In this document: piece after piece, positions 51,504 to 59,759 of the stretch
Layout of the letters: the number at the start of each line of letters is the position of its first letter
How positions within the stretch are numbered: position 1 is the first letter of the stretch
NCBI GenBank assembly: GCA_049517675.1
Contig: JBEKRV010000014.1
Coordinates: 1-64,000 of the forward strand
Source: Bog-756 sp049517675
Lineage (GTDB): Bacteria; Actinomycetota; Acidimicrobiia; Acidimicrobiales; RAAP-2
Direction: 5' to 3'
DNA length: 64,000 nucleotides
Made by a program: the position numbers and the translations under genes
Notes under the pieces: model-generated
What the model was told of the DNA's origin: nothing
Database searches by the model: none
Seen by the model: the letters and a program-made list of their open reading frames with translations, nothing else

Positions 51504-52414
51504 TGACCGTCCCGGCCGACGCTCCCGACGACCTCCCCGAAGCGGCCGTCCGCCGCTTTGCCGAGGGCGCGTTCACCTCGGGGCTCACCGTGCCGGACTT
51601 CGCCGCCTGCCTCCAGATGGGCCTCGAGCCGGTCGGCTTCACCCAGGGCTACAGCGTCATGCAATGGCAGTGGTACGGGATGTCGCCCATGGGGATGGGA
51701 GGCGGGTTCGGCGCCCAATGGGGTGGGGTCCACGGCTACTCGGAGACGTGGAACTGCCCCCACGGCTTCGTCTCCGGCGAGCACCGGTCCTGGGGCCAGA
51801 ACTACGAGCAGTCCTGGGTGGAGGACGCCTGGACCGCAGGCTTCACCACTGCCTGCACCCGGATGGTCGAGGAGGCGGCGTCGGGTGGCGCCCACGGCGT
51901 GGTCGGCGTGGTCGACTCGTGTCAGCCGCTGAGCGACATGGGTGTCCTCGAATTCCGGGTCCAGGGGACCGCGGTGCGGGTGACCGGTGGCGCCCCGCCG
52001 GCCGGCGGCCGGCCGTGGACGACCTACCTGGCCGGCCAGCGCCTGACCAAGCTGGTCGAGGCCGGATACGCGCCGGTGTCGATCGCCGCGGCGGTGGCGT
52101 CGGTGCGGGTGTGGGCCAACTGCGTCACCCAGTACCTGACCGAGGGCTCGAACTCGATGTTCGCCAGCGCCACCGCCGGCTCCGAGATCTCCCAGACGGT
52201 CAATGCCCAGACGGCGGCCCGCCAGCTGGCCACCAAGCGGGTGCGCGGCCAGCTCGGCCACGACTCGCTGCACGGGGCGGCCATGAGCACCACCCAGCGC
52301 GAGCTCGGCGAGGGTGACTCGGAGATCGAGTGCGTCCTGCGGGGGAACCGGGTCCGCCGGTTCAAGGAGTTCGACCCGATGCCCGCCCCGCGGCCCACGG
52401 TGCGGCTGCTGTGA
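51503..52414 (+). CDS. YbjQ-like protein with a degenerate second domain
   Basis: The 303-residue product has a first domain beginning FTSGLTVPDF, with GLEPVGFTQG, a Met/Trp/Gly-rich insertion (MSPMGMGGGFGAQWGG), and the closing GGAHGVVGVV and FRVQGTAVRV strands. The second half begins TTYLAGQRLTKLVEAGYAPV and keeps the domain layout only loosely. The Met/Trp/Gly-rich loop is unique to this member and could bind metal or a membrane surface. Start and stop overlap the neighbours (TGATG, GTGA). Confidence 0.75.
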   Translation: MTVPADAPDDLPEAAVRRFAEGAFTSGLTVPDFAACLQMGLEPVGFTQGYSVMQWQWYGMSPMGMGGGFGAQWGGVHGYSETWNCPHGFVSGEHRSWGQNYEQSWVEDAWTAGFTTACTRMVEEAASGGAHGVVGVVDSCQPLSDMGVLEFRVQGTAVRVTGGAPPAGGRPWTTYLAGQRLTKLVEAGYAPVSIAAAVASVRVWANCVTQYLTEGSNSMFASATAGSEISQTVNAQTAARQLATKRVRGQLGHDSLHGAAMSTTQRELGEGDSEIECVLRGNRVRRFKEFDPMPAPRPTVRLL

Positions 52415-53277
52415 CCGTGCCGGAGCCCCTCGGCGGGGACCAGGCCGGCGCCGAGGTCGACATCAAGGCCGAGATGCGCGCCGCGGCTGCGGCGCTGGCC
52501 AAGGAGCCGGCCAAGGGCGCTCCGCGCATGACCTCGGACCTGTCCATCGACGAGGAGCTCGTGCTCCACTCGATCGGCTGGGAGCCGGTCGAGCTGGTCA
52601 GCGGGGTGTCCATGCACTCGGTCCCGGTGGGCGTGTGGAATTGGGGACAGGGGGAGATCTCCTATGCCTCGGCCGCCTACGCGCGCTCGTTCGCCAACGC
52701 CACGCTGCGCATCCACGACCAGTGCACCAAGGCCGGCGGCCACGGGGTGGTCGGCGTCCATGTGGAGTGGGCGGTGGAGCGGCACCACATCGAGGTGGCC
52801 CTGACCGGCACGGCGGTGCGGCCGGTCGGCGCGAATTCCCTGGGCGCCGACCCGATCTTCGTGTCCGACCTGTCCGGGCGCGACTTCACCCTCCTGCACA
52901 GCGCCGGCTGGGCCCCGCTGGGCCTGGCCGCGGGAGCCAGCTTCGTCTACGCCCCCCGGCGGACGATGGGGGCCACCATGAAGCAGTCGGGGCAGAACGT
53001 GGAGCTCACCAACTTCACCGAGGCCATGTACGCCGCCCGCGAGTCGGCCATGGAGCGCATGCAGACCTCGGCCATCACCCTGGGCGGAACCGGCGTGGTC
53101 GAGGTCAAGGTGACCGAGGGGCCGATGGAGTTCGCCCACCACGCGGTGGGCTTCACCGCGTACGGCACCGCCGTCCGGTTGGTGGCCGGCGAGCACCGTA
53201 ATCTCGGGGCCCGCATGGTCCTTCCGATGGACGACCCGGTGGTCGCCTTCGACGCCGACTCGTTGCGGGGCGGCTGA
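52411..53277 (+). CDS. Two-domain YbjQ-like protein, last gene of the operon
   Basis: The 288-residue product starts at a GTG overlapping the previous stop in GTGA. After an Ala-rich helix (EMRAAAAALAKEPAKG) come two YbjQ-like domains. The first begins MTSDLSIDEELVLHSIGWEP and ends GHGVVGVHVEW and VALTGTAVRP. The second begins FVSDLSGRDFTLLHSAGWAP, with the helix ARESAMERM, and ends GTGVVEVKVTEG and FTAYGTAVRL. The tail MDDPVVAFDADSLRGG is acidic. No signal peptide or membrane helix is present, so it is cytoplasmic. Confidence 0.78.
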   Translation: MTVPEPLGGDQAGAEVDIKAEMRAAAAALAKEPAKGAPRMTSDLSIDEELVLHSIGWEPVELVSGVSMHSVPVGVWNWGQGEISYASAAYARSFANATLRIHDQCTKAGGHGVVGVHVEWAVERHHIEVALTGTAVRPVGANSLGADPIFVSDLSGRDFTLLHSAGWAPLGLAAGASFVYAPRRTMGATMKQSGQNVELTNFTEAMYAARESAMERMQTSAITLGGTGVVEVKVTEGPMEFAHHAVGFTAYGTAVRLVAGEHRNLGARMVLPMDDPVVAFDADSLRGG

Positions 53278-53342
53278 GCGGGGCAGCTGGCCCGGGCGGC
53301 CACGGCACGCTTCCGACCGGCCGATTCTGACGGGGCCTCAGA

Positions 53343-53348
53343 TACACT
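53343..53348 (+). promoter_or_regulatory. -10 box TACACT of the CoA-transferase gene
   Basis: TACACT ends eight bases before the ATG at 53357, with no ribosome-binding site between: leaderless spacing. Confidence 0.45.
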
Positions 53349-53356
53349 TCACCGCC

Positions 53357-54622
53357 ATGCCAACCGACGCCCCCCTCCACGGCATCCGCATCCTCGAGGT
53401 CTCGGCCCTCGGCCCGGCCGCCATCACCATGCCGCTCATCGACCTCGGCGCCGAGGTCATCAAGGTGGAGCCTCCGGCCGGCGACTACATCCGGGAGATG
53501 ACCTGGCCGATCGTCGAGGGCGTGTCGCTGATGCACCTGCACGTCAACCGGGGGAAGCGCTCCATCGTCATGGACCTGCGCACCGACGAGGATGTCGCCA
53601 CCTTCAAGGAACTGGCCGCGACCTGTGACGTGGTCGTCGAGGCCATGCGCCCGGGTGGCCTGGCCCGCCGGGGCGTCGGCTACGACGACCTGGTCGCCCT
53701 CAAGCCCGACATCGTCTTCTGCACCATCTCCGGCTACGGCATGACCGGCCCCTACCGGGACCTGCCCGCCCATGGCGTGGCCTTCGACACCTGGGCCGGC
53801 ATCGTCTCCCCCCAGGTCAACGACGAGGGTTTCGCCTACCTGCCCGAGCACGCGTCGATGGGCATCCACGCCGGACCACTCTTCGGGGCCCTCGGCATCA
53901 TGGCCGCCGTCCTGCGGGCGAAGACCACCGGCCAAGGTGCCTTCCTGGAGATCGCCCAGTCCGACGCGGCAGCTGCCATGGACTGGTACCGGAGCGAGAC
54001 CTGGAAGGCCTACGAGCGGCCCGAGTCCGAGGTCACCGGCAACAAGTCGGACGACTACGAACGCCGGGAGCCGGGCACGGCCGGCATGGTCGAGGGCGTC
54101 CGTTACCAGGTCTACGAGGCGAAGGACGGCCGCTACGTCCTCTTCATGGCATCGGAGCAGGCCTTCTGGAAGAACTTCTGCGAGGCGGTGGGCCGCGTCG
54201 ACCTGTTCGAGAAGTGGCCTGGCTCCAAGTACGCGGATCACGCCCGTGGCAACCTCGAGTTGCGGGCCGAGCTGCGCGACATCTTCGCGACCCGGACCGC
54301 CGTCGAGTGGATCGATTTCGGAGTGGAGGCCAACTTCCCGGTGGCACCGGTCAACTCCCCGAAGACGATCGCCGAGGACCCGCAATTCCGGGACCGGTTC
54401 CACTGGTATCCGGTGGAGCAGCTCGGGGCCGAACAACTCGGCACCCCGCTCAAATTCCTCGGCGAGGAGCTGCCCGCCCCGGCCCACGCCCCGACGGTCG
54501 GCCAGCACACGGACGAGGTCCTCGCCGACCTGCTCGGATGGGACACCGCCCGCATCGCCGTGTCCCGGGCACGTGGCGGACTCGGTGGGCCGGCTGCCAC
54601 TCCTCCGGCCTCCCCCCGGTAG
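53357..54622 (+). CDS. CaiB/BaiF (class III) CoA-transferase
   Basis: The 421-residue product has the family start GIRILEVSALGPAAITMPLI, the CoA-binding loop GAEVIKVEPPAGDYIREM, NRGKRSIVMDLR, and GMTGPYRDLPAHGVAFDTWA. D144 is the likely catalytic Asp that carries CoA as a thioester. It would move CoA between carboxylic acids, activating one for beta-oxidation-like breakdown. It is followed on the same strand by a DUF35 protein and a lipid-transfer-type thiolase, which suggests a shared acyl-CoA pathway (steroid-like, terpenoid or branched acids). Confidence 0.88.
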   Translation: MPTDAPLHGIRILEVSALGPAAITMPLIDLGAEVIKVEPPAGDYIREMTWPIVEGVSLMHLHVNRGKRSIVMDLRTDEDVATFKELAATCDVVVEAMRPGGLARRGVGYDDLVALKPDIVFCTISGYGMTGPYRDLPAHGVAFDTWAGIVSPQVNDEGFAYLPEHASMGIHAGPLFGALGIMAAVLRAKTTGQGAFLEIAQSDAAAAMDWYRSETWKAYERPESEVTGNKSDDYERREPGTAGMVEGVRYQVYEAKDGRYVLFMASEQAFWKNFCEAVGRVDLFEKWPGSKYADHARGNLELRAELRDIFATRTAVEWIDFGVEANFPVAPVNSPKTIAEDPQFRDRFHWYPVEQLGAEQLGTPLKFLGEELPAPAHAPTVGQHTDEVLADLLGWDTARIAVSRARGGLGGPAATPPASPR

Positions 54623-54708
54623 GCCTCGGGACCCGGGGCCCTCCTGACAGGTCCAGCGGCCAGCCGACCCCCGGCCGGTGGGCCTCCGCTCCGTTTCTGA
54701 CGGTCCGT

Positions 54709-54714
54709 TAGGAT
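54709..54714 (+). promoter_or_regulatory. -10 box TAGGAT of the DUF35/thiolase operon
   Basis: TAGGAT ends seven bases before the ATG at 54722: leaderless spacing. Confidence 0.45.
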
Positions 54715-54721
54715 TCCGCCC

Positions 54722-55177
54722 ATGACCACGAAGACCCGAGTGCCCGCCATCGAGGGCTGGTTCACCATGGACGAGCAGGCGCCGACGCTGCTCGGCTCCA
54801 GGTGCACCAGCTGCGGGAACTTCGCCTTCCCCTCCGAGACGTTCTTCTGCCGGAACCCGGGATGCCAGGGCACCGAGTTCGCCGAGACACCTCTGAGCCG
54901 GACCGGCAAGGTCTGGTCGTTCACCGATGCCTGTTACCAGCCGCCCAAGCCCTACGAGGCGGCCGACCCCTACGTCCCGTTCTCCATCGCCGCCGTCGAG
55001 CTGGCCGCGGAGCAGATGGTGGTCATGGGCCAGGTCGTCCCCGGGGTGGGCGTGGACGACCTGCACGTCGGGACCGAGGTCGAGCTGGTGCTCGACACCC
55101 TCTACGAGGACGACGAACACGAGTACATGGTGTGGAAGTGGCGCCCGACCGGCGCGCCGAGCGGACAGGGGGCCTGA
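54722..55177 (+). CDS. DUF35 (zinc ribbon plus OB-fold) acyl-CoA-associated protein
   Basis: The 151-residue product has a rubredoxin-like zinc ribbon: C-x2-C in GSRCTSCGNF, then CRNPGC. An OB fold follows (SRTGKVWSFTDACYQPPKPY, VPFSIAAVELAAEQMVVMGQ, GTEVELVLDTLYEDD). DUF35 proteins bind acyl-CoA and pair with thiolases or aldolases of the lipid-transfer class, as in ChsH2/Ltp2 of steroid side-chain removal. The thiolase gene starts three bases after this stop, so the two proteins are likely subunits of one enzyme. Confidence 0.85.
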   Translation: MTTKTRVPAIEGWFTMDEQAPTLLGSRCTSCGNFAFPSETFFCRNPGCQGTEFAETPLSRTGKVWSFTDACYQPPKPYEAADPYVPFSIAAVELAAEQMVVMGQVVPGVGVDDLHVGTEVELVLDTLYEDDEHEYMVWKWRPTGAPSGQGA

Positions 55178-55179
55178 CC

Positions 55180-56379
55180 GTGCCCGACGACAAGAGGATC
55201 GCCGTCCTGGGCGCCGGCATGCACCCGTGGGGCAAATGGGGCCGCAACTTCGTCGAGTACGGGCTGGCCGCCGCCGGCGATGCCCTGGCCGAGGCGGGGC
55301 TCCCGTGGACCGACATCCAGTACGTGGCCGGGGCCGACACCATCCGCAACGGCTACCCCGGCTTCGTGGCCGGCGCCACCTTCGCCCAGGCCCTGGGCTG
55401 GACCGGTGCCCGTGTCTCGTCCGCCTACGCCGCCTGCGCGTCGGGGGCCCAGGCCATCAGCAACGCCCGGGCCCAGATCCTCGCCGGTCTGTGCGACGTG
55501 GCCCTGGTGGTCGGGGCCGACACCACCCCCAAGGGGTTCTTCACCCCGGTGGGTGGCGACCGCAAGGACGACCCGGACTGGCTCCGCTTCCACCTCCTGG
55601 GCGCGACCAACCCCACCTACTTCGCCCTCTACGCCCGCCGTCGGATGGAGCTGTTCGGCGCCACCGAGGAGGACTTCGCCGCCGTCAAGGTGAAGAACGC
55701 CCGCCACGGCCTGGAGAACCCGAACGCCCGCTACCGCAAGGAGGCCACCATCGGGGAGGTCCTGTCCTCCCCGATGGTGGCCGACCCCCTGCGCCTCCTC
55801 GAGATCTGCGCCACCTCCGACGGCGGTGCCGCTCTGGTGCTCTGCTCCATGGACTTCGCTAGGCGCCATGCCGGCACCCGGGACCTGGTGACCATCGACG
55901 CCGTGTCGACGGTCACCCCGCGCTTTCCCCAGACCATCATCGAGATGCCCAACTTCTCGACCGACTCGTCGACCACCGCAGCCTCCGTCGGGCCGACCTT
56001 CAAACAGTCGGTGGCCCTGGCCGCCTACGAGGAGGCCGGCATCGACCCGGACGACGTCGACCTGGCCGAGGTGTACGACCTCTCCTCCGCCCTCGAACTC
56101 GACTGGTACGAGGACATCGGGCTGTGCAAGCAGGGCGAGGCCGAACGGCTGCTCCGCGACGGCGACACCACCCTCGGCGGGCGGGTCCCGGTGAACCCGA
56201 GCGGCGGGCTCTCCTGCTTCGGCGAGGCCATCCCCGCCCAGGCCATCGCCCAGGTGTGCGAGCTGGTCTGGCAGCTGCGCGGCCAGGCCGCCGGTCGGCA
56301 GGTGGAGGGCGCCCGGGTGGGCATCACCGCCAACCAGGGGCTGTTCGGCCACGGCTCCTCGGTCATCGTCTCGCGCTAG
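55180..56379 (+). CDS. SCP-x-type thiolase / lipid-transfer family enzyme
   Basis: The 399-residue product has the thiolase fold: IAVLGAGMHPWGKWGRNFVE at the start, SSAYAACASGAQAISNARAQ with the nucleophile-position Cys near residue 87, and VNPSGGLSCFGEAIPAQAIA where most thiolases have a GHP motif. NQGLFGHGSSVIVS stands at the C-terminal site. The missing GHP His puts it among thiolase-like enzymes that need a DUF35 partner and may do retro-aldol or unusual thiolytic cleavage. The GTG at 55180 is the best start. It is co-transcribed with the DUF35 gene. Confidence 0.8.
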   Translation: MPDDKRIAVLGAGMHPWGKWGRNFVEYGLAAAGDALAEAGLPWTDIQYVAGADTIRNGYPGFVAGATFAQALGWTGARVSSAYAACASGAQAISNARAQILAGLCDVALVVGADTTPKGFFTPVGGDRKDDPDWLRFHLLGATNPTYFALYARRRMELFGATEEDFAAVKVKNARHGLENPNARYRKEATIGEVLSSPMVADPLRLLEICATSDGGAALVLCSMDFARRHAGTRDLVTIDAVSTVTPRFPQTIIEMPNFSTDSSTTAASVGPTFKQSVALAAYEEAGIDPDDVDLAEVYDLSSALELDWYEDIGLCKQGEAERLLRDGDTTLGGRVPVNPSGGLSCFGEAIPAQAIAQVCELVWQLRGQAAGRQVEGARVGITANQGLFGHGSSVIVSR

Positions 56380-56451
56380 CAGGGACGGATCGCCACGGGT
56401 CCGGCCCCGGGTCCCGGCCGTGCAGTCGTCGGCTGGTCGGTCGTCGGCCGG

Positions 56452-57396
56452 TCAGTCGTTGACGAGGACGACCTTGCCGAATTTGCCGCCCGCCGCGAAC
56501 CGGTCGTAGGCGGCGGCCGCCTCCGACATGCGGAAGGTGTCGGCGACCGGCACTCTCACCGCCCCCTCGCCCAACAGCCGGACGGCCCGGGCCTCCACCA
56601 GCCACGCCACGCCCGCCTTCTCCTCGGTGCTGCGGGAGCGCAGGGTGGACCCGCCGATGGTGGCCCGCGCCCCCATGACGGCGAGCAGGTTCACCTCGGC
56701 CTTGGCCCCCGCGCTCACGCCGATCACCACGATCCGGGCGCCGGGGGCCAGGTGGGGCAGCACCGCCTCGACGCCGGGTGCCCCCACCAGCTCGAGCGAG
56801 ACGTCGTAGGGGCCGCAGTCGGCGATCCGGTCGGGCCGGATGACCTCGTGGGCTCCGAGCTCCCGGACCCGGTCGTGGTGGTCCGGGTTACGGACCGTGG
56901 CCACCACCCGGGCGCCGGCCACCGCGGCCAACTGCACGGCCGCCGTGCCCACGCCGCCGGCGGCACCCGAGATCAGCACCGTCTGCCCCTCGCACAGATC
57001 GGCCTGGGTGAACAGCGCATCCTGGGCGGTCGAGAACACCTCGGGGAACCCTCCGGCCGCCACCAGATCGACACCGTCGGGCACGGTCAACAACAGCGAC
57101 TCGGGGACGACGATCTGCTCGGCCTGACCGCCGCCTCCGCAGATGGCCATGACCCGGTCGCCGACGGCGAATCGGTCGGCGCCCGCACCGTTGGCCAGGA
57201 CCGTCCCCGAGAACTCCAACCCGGGGATGTCGGCCGGCCAGCCCGGGGGTGCCGGATAGAAGCCCTTGCGCTGGACCATGTCGGCCCCGTTGAGGCCGGC
57301 TGCGGCGACGGCCACCAGCACCTCGCCGGGCCCGGGGGTGGGATCGGGGTGCTCGTTCCAGTGGAGCTCCCCCTCGACGATGGTCACGGCGTGCAT
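56452..57396 (-). CDS. Quinone oxidoreductase-like MDR protein
   Basis: The 314-residue product is a medium-chain dehydrogenase/reductase without zinc ligands: PGPGEVLVAVAAAGLNGADM, IPGLEFSGTV, the NADPH motif TVLISGAAGGVGTAAVQLAA (AxxGxxG), and a C-terminal VADTFRMSEAAAAYDRFAAG. It belongs to the zeta-crystallin/quinone reductase group (relative: the human PIG3 type) and would reduce quinones or enones with NADPH. The ATG at 57396 has TACCCT six bases upstream: leaderless. Confidence 0.85.
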   Translation of the reverse strand: MHAVTIVEGELHWNEHPDPTPGPGEVLVAVAAAGLNGADMVQRKGFYPAPPGWPADIPGLEFSGTVLANGAGADRFAVGDRVMAICGGGGQAEQIVVPESLLLTVPDGVDLVAAGGFPEVFSTAQDALFTQADLCEGQTVLISGAAGGVGTAAVQLAAVAGARVVATVRNPDHHDRVRELGAHEVIRPDRIADCGPYDVSLELVGAPGVEAVLPHLAPGARIVVIGVSAGAKAEVNLLAVMGARATIGGSTLRSRSTEEKAGVAWLVEARAVRLLGEGAVRVPVADTFRMSEAAAAYDRFAAGGKFGKVVLVND

Positions 57397-57402
57397 CCGT
57401 CC

Positions 57403-57408
57403 AGGGTA
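57403..57408 (-). promoter_or_regulatory. -10 box TACCCT of the MDR gene
   Basis: TACCCT on the minus strand ends six bases before the ATG at 57396: leaderless spacing. Confidence 0.4.
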
Positions 57409-57597
57409 TTCGACCGTGTCGCCGGCCGACCGGTTCCGACGGCCCCGACCATGGAAGCCCGGGTGGTGGACCCGGACGCTCGCGGCGGGGTCGGCATCGT
57501 GACAGGGGTCGGTGCCACTCTTTCTCTATACACACGCTATGCGCATATCCAAGACCAACGTGCCCCCGGCCCCCGGCCCCGACCCCCGGCCACCGAT

Positions 57598-57639
57598 CTC
57601 GGACCTGTGACCTCCGACCTCGGACCCGTGGCCTCCGAC
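57598..57639. repeat. Two 21-base direct repeats upstream of the CHAD gene
   Basis: Two adjacent 21-base units starting CTCGGACC and ending CCTCCGAC match at 19 of 21 positions. They lie about 75 bases before the CHAD start and could be a binding site for an unknown regulator or simple duplication. Confidence 0.45.
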
Positions 57640-57711
57640 GGTGGCCCCACCCCGTCCGCCCCTCAGCACCGCGGGTTGCGCACTCGTAGGCTGGTCGGAA
57701 AGGACGGGACC

Positions 57712-58773
57712 ATGACCAGCGAACCACTCGAAGACGACGCCGACGACGGATCCGAGCCGTCCCCGGCCGGACGGCACGGGCAGTCGATCGACGGCGCCGA
57801 GCTCATTCCCGAGCCGACCGCGGGGATGGTGCTGCACCGGGTCCTGGCCATGTCGGCGCGCGCCTTCCTCCTGAACGACCGTGTCGACGAGTTCGAGGGC
57901 GGATCGCGGGGGACCGGGACCGTCGACGCCCTCAGCCTGTCCCTGGGGACCCGGCCGCTGTGGGCCCAGTCGACCGTCGAGTCGCTCTCGGGCACCGAAC
58001 GGTGCGACGACCCGACCGAGCGGATCCACCAGACCCGGGTGGCCATGCGCCAGATCCGCTCCAACCTGCGCACCTTCCGCCTCCTCCTCGATCCGGCATG
58101 GGGAACCTCCCTGCGGGCCGAGCTCGCCTGGTACGGCGACGAGCTGGGCCGGTCCCGGGATCTCGACCTGCTGGCCGTCGTCGTGTCCGAGCGCGGCCCC
58201 GAGGTGCTCGACGCCGACGAGGTCGCCCGCCTGTTGGCCGTCGTCGACTGGCGGCGGGGCGAGGTCGCCGACCGGATCGCTGCCGAGCAGGCCAGCTCGC
58301 GACGGGTACGGCTCACCGAGCAGATGAAGGTCCTGTGGGACGGGCCCCAGTTCAAGGCCAAGGCCGCCAGACCGGCCGCCGAGGTCCTGGCCCCCATGCT
58401 CCACCGTTCGTGGCGCGACGTCCGCGGCGCGGGCCGGACGGCCAGGAAGGACCCCACCGCCGTCCACCTCCACCAGCTCCGGATCCGCCTGAAGGACCTC
58501 CGCTACGGGTCCGAGACGCTGGCCCTGGTCGAGGGAGGCCCGGCGGCCAAGACGGCCAAGGCGGCAAAGAACCTGCAGAACAAGCTCGGCGACCTGCACG
58601 ACACGGTCGTCTCCATCGACTGGCTCGAGCACCTGGCGGGCGAGCAGCCGGACCTCGCCGACGCGGCCGAGCGGCTGGCCGCCGTCCAGCGGGACGTGGC
58701 CGCCGACACCCGCAAGGGATGGAAGCGCGGCCTCAAGGACGTCGAGCGCCGTTGGCGGCGCTGGCAGGGCTGA
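57712..58773 (+). CDS. CHAD domain protein (polyphosphate-binding)
   Basis: The 353-residue product carries two helical repeats of the CHAD domain with their His/Arg/Lys-rich faces: RIHQTRVAMRQIRSNLRTFR near residue 105 and HLHQLRIRLKDLRYGSETLA near 255. The Lys-rich C-terminus reads TRKGWKRGLKDVERRWRRWQ. CHAD domains bind inorganic polyphosphate and localise to polyphosphate granules. The ATG at 57712 is preceded by GGAAAGGA. It converges with a polyphosphate glucokinase gene only 23 bp away, which supports a polyphosphate role. Confidence 0.85.
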   Translation: MTSEPLEDDADDGSEPSPAGRHGQSIDGAELIPEPTAGMVLHRVLAMSARAFLLNDRVDEFEGGSRGTGTVDALSLSLGTRPLWAQSTVESLSGTERCDDPTERIHQTRVAMRQIRSNLRTFRLLLDPAWGTSLRAELAWYGDELGRSRDLDLLAVVVSERGPEVLDADEVARLLAVVDWRRGEVADRIAAEQASSRRVRLTEQMKVLWDGPQFKAKAARPAAEVLAPMLHRSWRDVRGAGRTARKDPTAVHLHQLRIRLKDLRYGSETLALVEGGPAAKTAKAAKNLQNKLGDLHDTVVSIDWLEHLAGEQPDLADAAERLAAVQRDVAADTRKGWKRGLKDVERRWRRWQG

Positions 58774-58796
58774 GCCGACCGGTCGGCCCGGCCCCG

Positions 58797-59672
58797 TCAG
58801 CTCCCGGCGGCGGCTCCTTCGTCGGCATGGAGCGGCACCCACAGGCGGATCCCACCCAGGATGCCCGCCGAGTTGTCGACCACGGTCACGTCGGCGGGCA
58901 GGTGGTGGCGGAGCACCCGCCGTGAGTTGCCTCCCCCGATGTAGAGGTGGTCGAACAGGGTGAGGGCCCGCATGTTTGCGATGGCCTTGGTGACCCGCTT
59001 GTTCCAGCGCTCCTCGCCGATCTCCTTGCGGGTGGCCTCGCCCAGCTGCTCGTCGTACGTCTCGCCCTTGCGGAACGGCTGGTGGGCGATCTCCAGGTGG
59101 GGCATGAGCTCCCCGTCGTAGAAGAGGCCGGTGCCGAAGCCGGTGCCGAGGGTGATCACCAGCTCGAGCCCCTTGCCCCGGACGACGGCCGCCCCCTGGA
59201 TGTCGGCGTCGTTGGCCACTTTGGTGGGGACGCCGAACCCCTGGGCCAGTGCGGTTGCGAGGTCGAACCGGTTCCACTCCTGCTCGAGCCGGCGGTCGAC
59301 CGCGCTGCCCGGGCCGCTCACGGTGACGAAGTGGGGCGCCGACAGGACGAGGCCGGCGCGGACCATCCCCGGGAAGCCGACCGCCGCCCGCTCGGCGGTG
59401 GGCAGCGGAGCGACCAGGCCGGTGAGCAGGGAGACCATCTTGTCGGGGGGCAGGGGGTACGGCGTCGGGATCTTGACCCGGTCGGCCACCATGGCCCCGT
59501 TGGCATCGAGGACCGAGGCCTTCAGTCCGGTGCCACCGATGTCGACGGCCAGGGTGAAGGGGTGTTCCGGAGCGGTACGAACCTCGCCGGTGACCGGGTC
59601 CTCGGGGGCACTCGTCCCGCCAGAGGGCGAGGAGGCGGTCGGTGCCGACGTGGTGTCGTCGTTCGTGGTCAT
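58797..59672 (-). CDS. ppgK: Polyphosphate glucokinase (ROK family)
   Basis: The 291-residue product has a disordered N-terminal tail (~38 residues) and a ROK kinase fold: FTLAVDIGGTGLKASVLD (phosphate-1), VANDADIQGAAVV with the catalytic Asp, GLELVITLGTGFGTGLFYDG, and EIAHQPFRKGETYDEQLGEA. The last is found in actinobacterial polyphosphate/ATP glucokinases in place of the ROK zinc motif. It would phosphorylate glucose to glucose 6-phosphate using polyphosphate. A TAGCGT box six bases before the ATG suggests a leaderless mRNA. It converges with the CHAD gene. Confidence 0.85.
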   Translation of the reverse strand: MTTNDDTTSAPTASSPSGGTSAPEDPVTGEVRTAPEHPFTLAVDIGGTGLKASVLDANGAMVADRVKIPTPYPLPPDKMVSLLTGLVAPLPTAERAAVGFPGMVRAGLVLSAPHFVTVSGPGSAVDRRLEQEWNRFDLATALAQGFGVPTKVANDADIQGAAVVRGKGLELVITLGTGFGTGLFYDGELMPHLEIAHQPFRKGETYDEQLGEATRKEIGEERWNKRVTKAIANMRALTLFDHLYIGGGNSRRVLRHHLPADVTVVDNSAGILGGIRLWVPLHADEGAAAGS

Positions 59673-59678
59673 CCCCTC

Positions 59679-59684
59679 ACGCTA
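59679..59684 (-). promoter_or_regulatory. -10 box TAGCGT of the polyphosphate glucokinase gene
   Basis: TAGCGT on the minus strand ends six bases before the ATG at 59672: leaderless spacing. Confidence 0.4.
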
Positions 59685-59759
59685 AACCGGACGGGGGCGG
59701 CGTGACGGTAGGTTCGGAACCGAAGGGCCCGACGGGCCCCCGATCCGAGGGGAGCCAAC

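Larger units (their letters stand above)
57397..57711. other. Divergent intergenic region between MDR and CHAD genes
   Basis: About 315 bases. It holds the leaderless MDR promoter near 57403, an A/T-rich patch with TATACA and a near-repeat of 'atgcgcat' near 57530-57550, and a 21-base direct repeat at 57598-57639. No coding frame is supported. Confidence 0.4.

Noticed and set aside
53153..55120. 655-codon minus-strand frame over the CoA-transferase
   Set aside because: Shadow of the CaiB/BaiF and DUF35 genes, with no domain.
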